Assembly (NCBI GenBank): GCA_023258935.1
Contig: JAHFRG010000027.1
Coordinates: 1,632 to 16,477 of the forward strand
From: Betaproteobacteria bacterium
GTDB taxonomy: Bacteria; Pseudomonadota; Gammaproteobacteria; Burkholderiales; JAHFRG01
Length of the DNA stretch: 14,846 bases
Direction of reading: 5' to 3'
Of this stretch, positions 12,472 through 14,846 are shown piece by piece; position 1 is the first letter of the stretch; each line of letters begins with the position of its first letter. A program made the translations under genes and the position numbers. The notes beneath the pieces are model-generated. The model was not told the origin of the DNA and made no database searches. It worked only from the letters and a program-made list of their open reading frames with translations.

Positions 12472-13854
12472 ATGATTCAGGCGGTTTCCCAGGTTGTCCA
12501 TGATGAGCAGGTAGATGTTATTAAACTGCCGCCACACTCGATTGAGGCGGAACAATCGGTGCTAGGCGGGTTGCTGTTGGACAACAGCGCGTGGGACAAG
12601 GTAGGCGACGTGATTGTCGAGGCGGATTTTTACCGGCATGACCACCGCCTGATTTACCGGCATATCTCCAAGCTTGTCGAGCACAACAAACCGGCCGATG
12701 TGATTACCGTCGCCGAATCCCTGGAAAACAGCGCGGAACTGCAAAATGCCGGGGGCCTGGCTTATCTCGGAGCGCTCGCCCAGAACACGCCTTCCGCAGC
12801 CAACATCCGCCGCTACGCAGAAATCGTTCGCGACCGCTCAGTGCTGCGCAAGCTCGCTGCAGTGGCAACTGAAATCGCAGACAGCGCCTACAATCCGCTG
12901 GGGCGCGAGGCCGTGGACCTGTTGAACGAGGCGGAAGCCAAGGTGTTTCACATCGCCGAAGCGGGGGCGCGCGGGCAGGTCGGTTTTGCAGAAATCCAGC
13001 CGTTGCTCACGCAAGTGGTGGAGCGCATCGATATGCTCTACCACCAGGACAACCCGAGCGAGATCACCGGTGTGCCGACCGGATTTACCGATCTTGATCA
13101 GAAGACTTCCGGCCTGCAGCCGGGAGATCTGATAATCATCGCCGGACGGCCGAGCATGGGCAAAACCTCACTCGCGCTCAATATCGCCGAATATGTCGGC
13201 ATTGAATTGCACCTTCCGGTTGCAGTGTTCAGCATGGAAATGTCGGGAACACAGCTGGTGATGCGCATGATGGGCTCGGTGGGGCGGCTGGATCAGCACA
13301 AGGTGCGCACCGGCAAGCTGCAGGACGATGATTGGCAGAAACTCACCCATGCGGTCGGCAAGCTCAATGATGCGGCGATTTATATAGACGAGAGCGGGGC
13401 GCTCACCGCGCCGCAATTGCAAGCCAGGGCGCGTCGTCTGCACCGCCAGTGCGGCGGCTTGGGACTGCTCGTAATTGACTACTTGCAGCTGATGTCGGGG
13501 GCAGGCGAAGGCGAGAACCGCGCCACTGAAATCTCGCAGATTTCGCGTTCGCTGAAAGCTCTGGCGAAAGAATTGAATGTACCGGTGGTTGCGCTCTCCC
13601 AACTTAACCGCAGCCTTGAGCAGCGCACCAACCGACGTCCCATCATGTCCGATTTGCGCGAATCAGGAGCCATCGAGCAGGACGCCGACTTGATTTTATT
13701 TATTTACCGCGACGAGGTTTACAACCCCGAGACCAAGGATAAAGGGATGGCGGAAATCATAATCGGAAAACAACGTCACGGCCCGATCGGCACGATACCG
13801 CTAACCTTCCTCCCCGAATTTACCCGCTTCGAGAATTACACCCCCGGTTATTAA
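12472..13854 (+). CDS. dnaB: Replicative DNA helicase DnaB
   Basis: DnaB is the hexameric 5'-to-3' helicase of the replication fork and the anchor for primase. The 460-residue product has the N-terminal DnaB domain (PPHSIEAEQSVLGGLLLD near 21-38, then ADFYRHDHRLIY), a linker, and the RecA-like C-terminal domain. That domain carries Walker A GRPSMGKT at 225-232, Walker B ending in D336 of IDYLQLMSG, the SQLNRSLEQRTNRRPIMSDLRESGAIEQDAD region near 376-408, and the terminal KQRHGPIGTIPLTF. The frame is uninterrupted and contains no intein. The ATG at 12472 has a poor ribosome-binding site and is overlapped by a three-codon ORF beginning at 12464. It is separated from the upstream operon by a strong terminator, so it needs its own promoter. 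Confidence 0.97.
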   Translation: MIQAVSQVVHDEQVDVIKLPPHSIEAEQSVLGGLLLDNSAWDKVGDVIVEADFYRHDHRLIYRHISKLVEHNKPADVITVAESLENSAELQNAGGLAYLGALAQNTPSAANIRRYAEIVRDRSVLRKLAAVATEIADSAYNPLGREAVDLLNEAEAKVFHIAEAGARGQVGFAEIQPLLTQVVERIDMLYHQDNPSEITGVPTGFTDLDQKTSGLQPGDLIIIAGRPSMGKTSLALNIAEYVGIELHLPVAVFSMEMSGTQLVMRMMGSVGRLDQHKVRTGKLQDDDWQKLTHAVGKLNDAAIYIDESGALTAPQLQARARRLHRQCGGLGLLVIDYLQLMSGAGEGENRATEISQISRSLKALAKELNVPVVALSQLNRSLEQRTNRRPIMSDLRESGAIEQDADLILFIYRDEVYNPETKDKGMAEIIIGKQRHGPIGTIPLTFLPEFTRFENYTPGY

Positions 13855-13973
13855 CCCTGTTCTTCTGACGGCACCGCTTTCATCTGGAAATGGTGAGTTG
13901 CCAGGACAGCATGAAGAGAATCCTTGAACCTCCCTTAATGCGGTTGCGCTTGGGTCGCTTCGCCGGCGGGCTC

Positions 13974-14720
13974 TTATTTGGTTTCGGATGGTTTGGCTTT
14001 GCGCGCCTTCTCAGCGCCTGCTTCGCCCGGGACTTTCACCGCGGGCACGCTGCGCAAATCGGGAATGATAATGACGGTTCCAGTGGGAGGTTCTTGTGGC
14101 TGGCCATTGGGAAACACCTGCGGGTTATACTGCACAATCGCCCACACCAGTTTATTCTGGTAAAACGGTTCCTTGGGGTAAATCTTCTGCGCAATGCCGG
14201 CTAAAGTGTCACCGGGGCGCATGCTCCAGTAAATACCGCCGCCTTTGGGCTGAGAAGCGAGGAGGGTTGTTTCAGGCGACGCAGTCTCCGGTTGCGCGGG
14301 GACGGTCAGCACATTGCCGGTGCGTGTCCCGAGCTGCACTGTGAAATCGCGTGAAACCTGTAGTTGACCAGGGCATTGAACTTTCAATAGCAAGTTGAAG
14401 CCATTGTCGCTGATCGGCTGCGAGGTGGTGATGCTGATGACTTGCCTGCCGCTGCGCGTATCCAGCGTAACCATGGCGTCGGTCAAATACGGCAGATTAT
14501 TTTCCGCTTCGGCATCAGGCTTGCCGAGCGATAGGCATTGCGGGGTAATAACCTCGCCGGCGTCGGCCTGAAGTTCGATATTTGATTTAAGGGATTCGCC
14601 TCGGAAAGACTGCACCGAGAGATTGCCGATGCTGATGACCGCATAGGCGTTTACTGCTACGAGTGATAAAGTCAAGCCGCCGAGTATGGTGCGCAAATTC
14701 ATGGAAGATTTTTTCATCAT
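13974..14720 (-). CDS. Exported LysM protein with FimV-like N-terminal region
   Basis: This 248-residue protein begins with a typical signal peptide (MMKKSSMNLRTILGGLTLSLVAVNAYA, probable cleavage after A27). An N-terminal domain starting IGNLSVQSFRGESLKSNIEL resembles the periplasmic N-terminal part of FimV/HubP-like proteins. It contains two cysteines, C62 and C116, that could form a disulfide. After a Pro/Thr-rich linker comes one LysM domain (about 163-222, from IYWSMRPGDTLAGIAQKIYP to GTVIIIPDL), which should bind peptidoglycan. A short Lys/Ala/Glu-rich tail ends the protein. Full-length FimV has a transmembrane segment and a cytoplasmic TPR-like end; both are absent, so this is a short relative, either genuine or truncated. 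The first ATG overlaps the stop of the upstream gene as ATGA and has GGGGG 4 bases before it. It converges on dnaB across a 119-base gap with no clear terminator. Confidence 0.85.
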   Translation of the reverse strand: MMKKSSMNLRTILGGLTLSLVAVNAYAVISIGNLSVQSFRGESLKSNIELQADAGEVITPQCLSLGKPDAEAENNLPYLTDAMVTLDTRSGRQVISITTSQPISDNGFNLLLKVQCPGQLQVSRDFTVQLGTRTGNVLTVPAQPETASPETTLLASQPKGGGIYWSMRPGDTLAGIAQKIYPKEPFYQNKLVWAIVQYNPQVFPNGQPQEPPTGTVIIIPDLRSVPAVKVPGEAGAEKARKAKPSETK

Positions 14721-14846
14721 AATACCCCCGCTGCGTAATCGGCCAATCGCGAGCGCTCCCCGCGCTGCAGTGTGACGTGTCCGCTGTGCGACCAGCCTTT
14801 AAAGCGGTCCACAACGTAAGTCAATCCGGAACTGCCCTCAGTCAGA
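14717..14846 (-). CDS. C-terminal end of an unidentified protein (partial)
   Basis: On the minus strand an open frame enters from beyond the window edge (first whole codon at 14845-14843) and runs for 42 codons. It ends at TGA (plus 14717-14719), which overlaps the ATG of the LysM gene by 4 bases. The readable end goes LTEGSSGLTYVVDRFKGWSH and finishes with RSRLADYAAGVL. The mix of residues, the GC-rich third positions and the exact ATGA junction support a real gene translationally coupled to the LysM gene. I do not recognise the family from this fragment. Confidence 0.6.
   Translation of the reverse strand, partial: LTEGSSGLTYVVDRFKGWSHSGHVTLQRGERSRLADYAAGVL

Noticed and set aside
13890..14204. 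104-codon plus-strand frame after dnaB
   Set aside because: Mostly antisense to the LysM gene, with no domain match.
1..14846. A new defence, toxin-antitoxin, CRISPR or mobile system
   Set aside because: Every substantial frame is explained by a known housekeeping, transport or envelope family. No repeats of CRISPR type, transposase or phage-like genes were found.

Overview
The window is a chromosomal housekeeping segment, most likely from a member of the Betaproteobacteria. The case rests on gene content and order: hfq-hflX-hflK-hflC-(DUF2065)-hisZ-purA, then tRNA-Leu, rnr-rlmB, then rpsF-priB-rpsR-rplI and dnaB. HisZ (which goes with a short-form HisG), PriB inside the S6/S18/L9 operon, and the protein sequences themselves all fit that class. 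Family or genus cannot be fixed from the sequence alone.

Layout. (1) Positions 1-6164, plus strand: a tightly packed run of seven genes. hfq (RNA chaperone) is followed by hflX (ribosome-associated GTPase), hflK and hflC (membrane SPFH partners of FtsH), a small DUF2065 membrane protein, hisZ (histidine biosynthesis) and purA (AMP biosynthesis). Several junctions overlap by 4 bases or are separated by only a few, so co-transcription and translational coupling are likely. (2) Positions 6165-6382: a short spacer with degenerate GGGATTCAGG-type repeats and a complete tRNA-Leu(CAG) on the minus strand. Its strong promoter reaches into the start codon of rnr. (3) Positions 6383-9404, plus: rnr (RNase R) and rlmB (23S rRNA 2'-O-methyltransferase). 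(4) Positions 9474-10574, minus: a two-gene unit, a YbjQ/UPF0145 protein followed by a TauE/SafE permease, lying against the direction of its neighbours. (5) Positions 10575-10810: a divergent regulatory region holding a good sigma70 promoter and a structured leader for the ribosomal-protein operon. The leader includes a hairpin with a CCG-containing bulge, as expected for S6:S18 autoregulation. (6) Positions 10811-12279, plus: rpsF, priB, rpsR, rplI, closed by a textbook intrinsic terminator at 12300-12335. (7) Positions 12472-13854, plus: dnaB behind an AT-rich leader with small palindromes. (8) Positions 13974-14846, minus: an exported LysM protein with a FimV-like N-terminal region. It is coupled by a 4-base overlap to the end of another gene that runs off the window.

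There is no spacer of 300 bases or more without a gene. I see no CRISPR array, insertion sequence, prophage, toxin-antitoxin or defence locus. I found no convincing new multi-gene system. The points worth a second look are regulatory: the rpsF leader, the tRNA promoter embedded in the rnr start, the palindromes before dnaB, and the inserted TauE/YbjQ pair. Five genes (hflX, rnr, priB, rpsF and the TauE gene) appear to start with TTG or GTG, so automatic start calls here are easily wrong. Start choices are argued gene by gene below.
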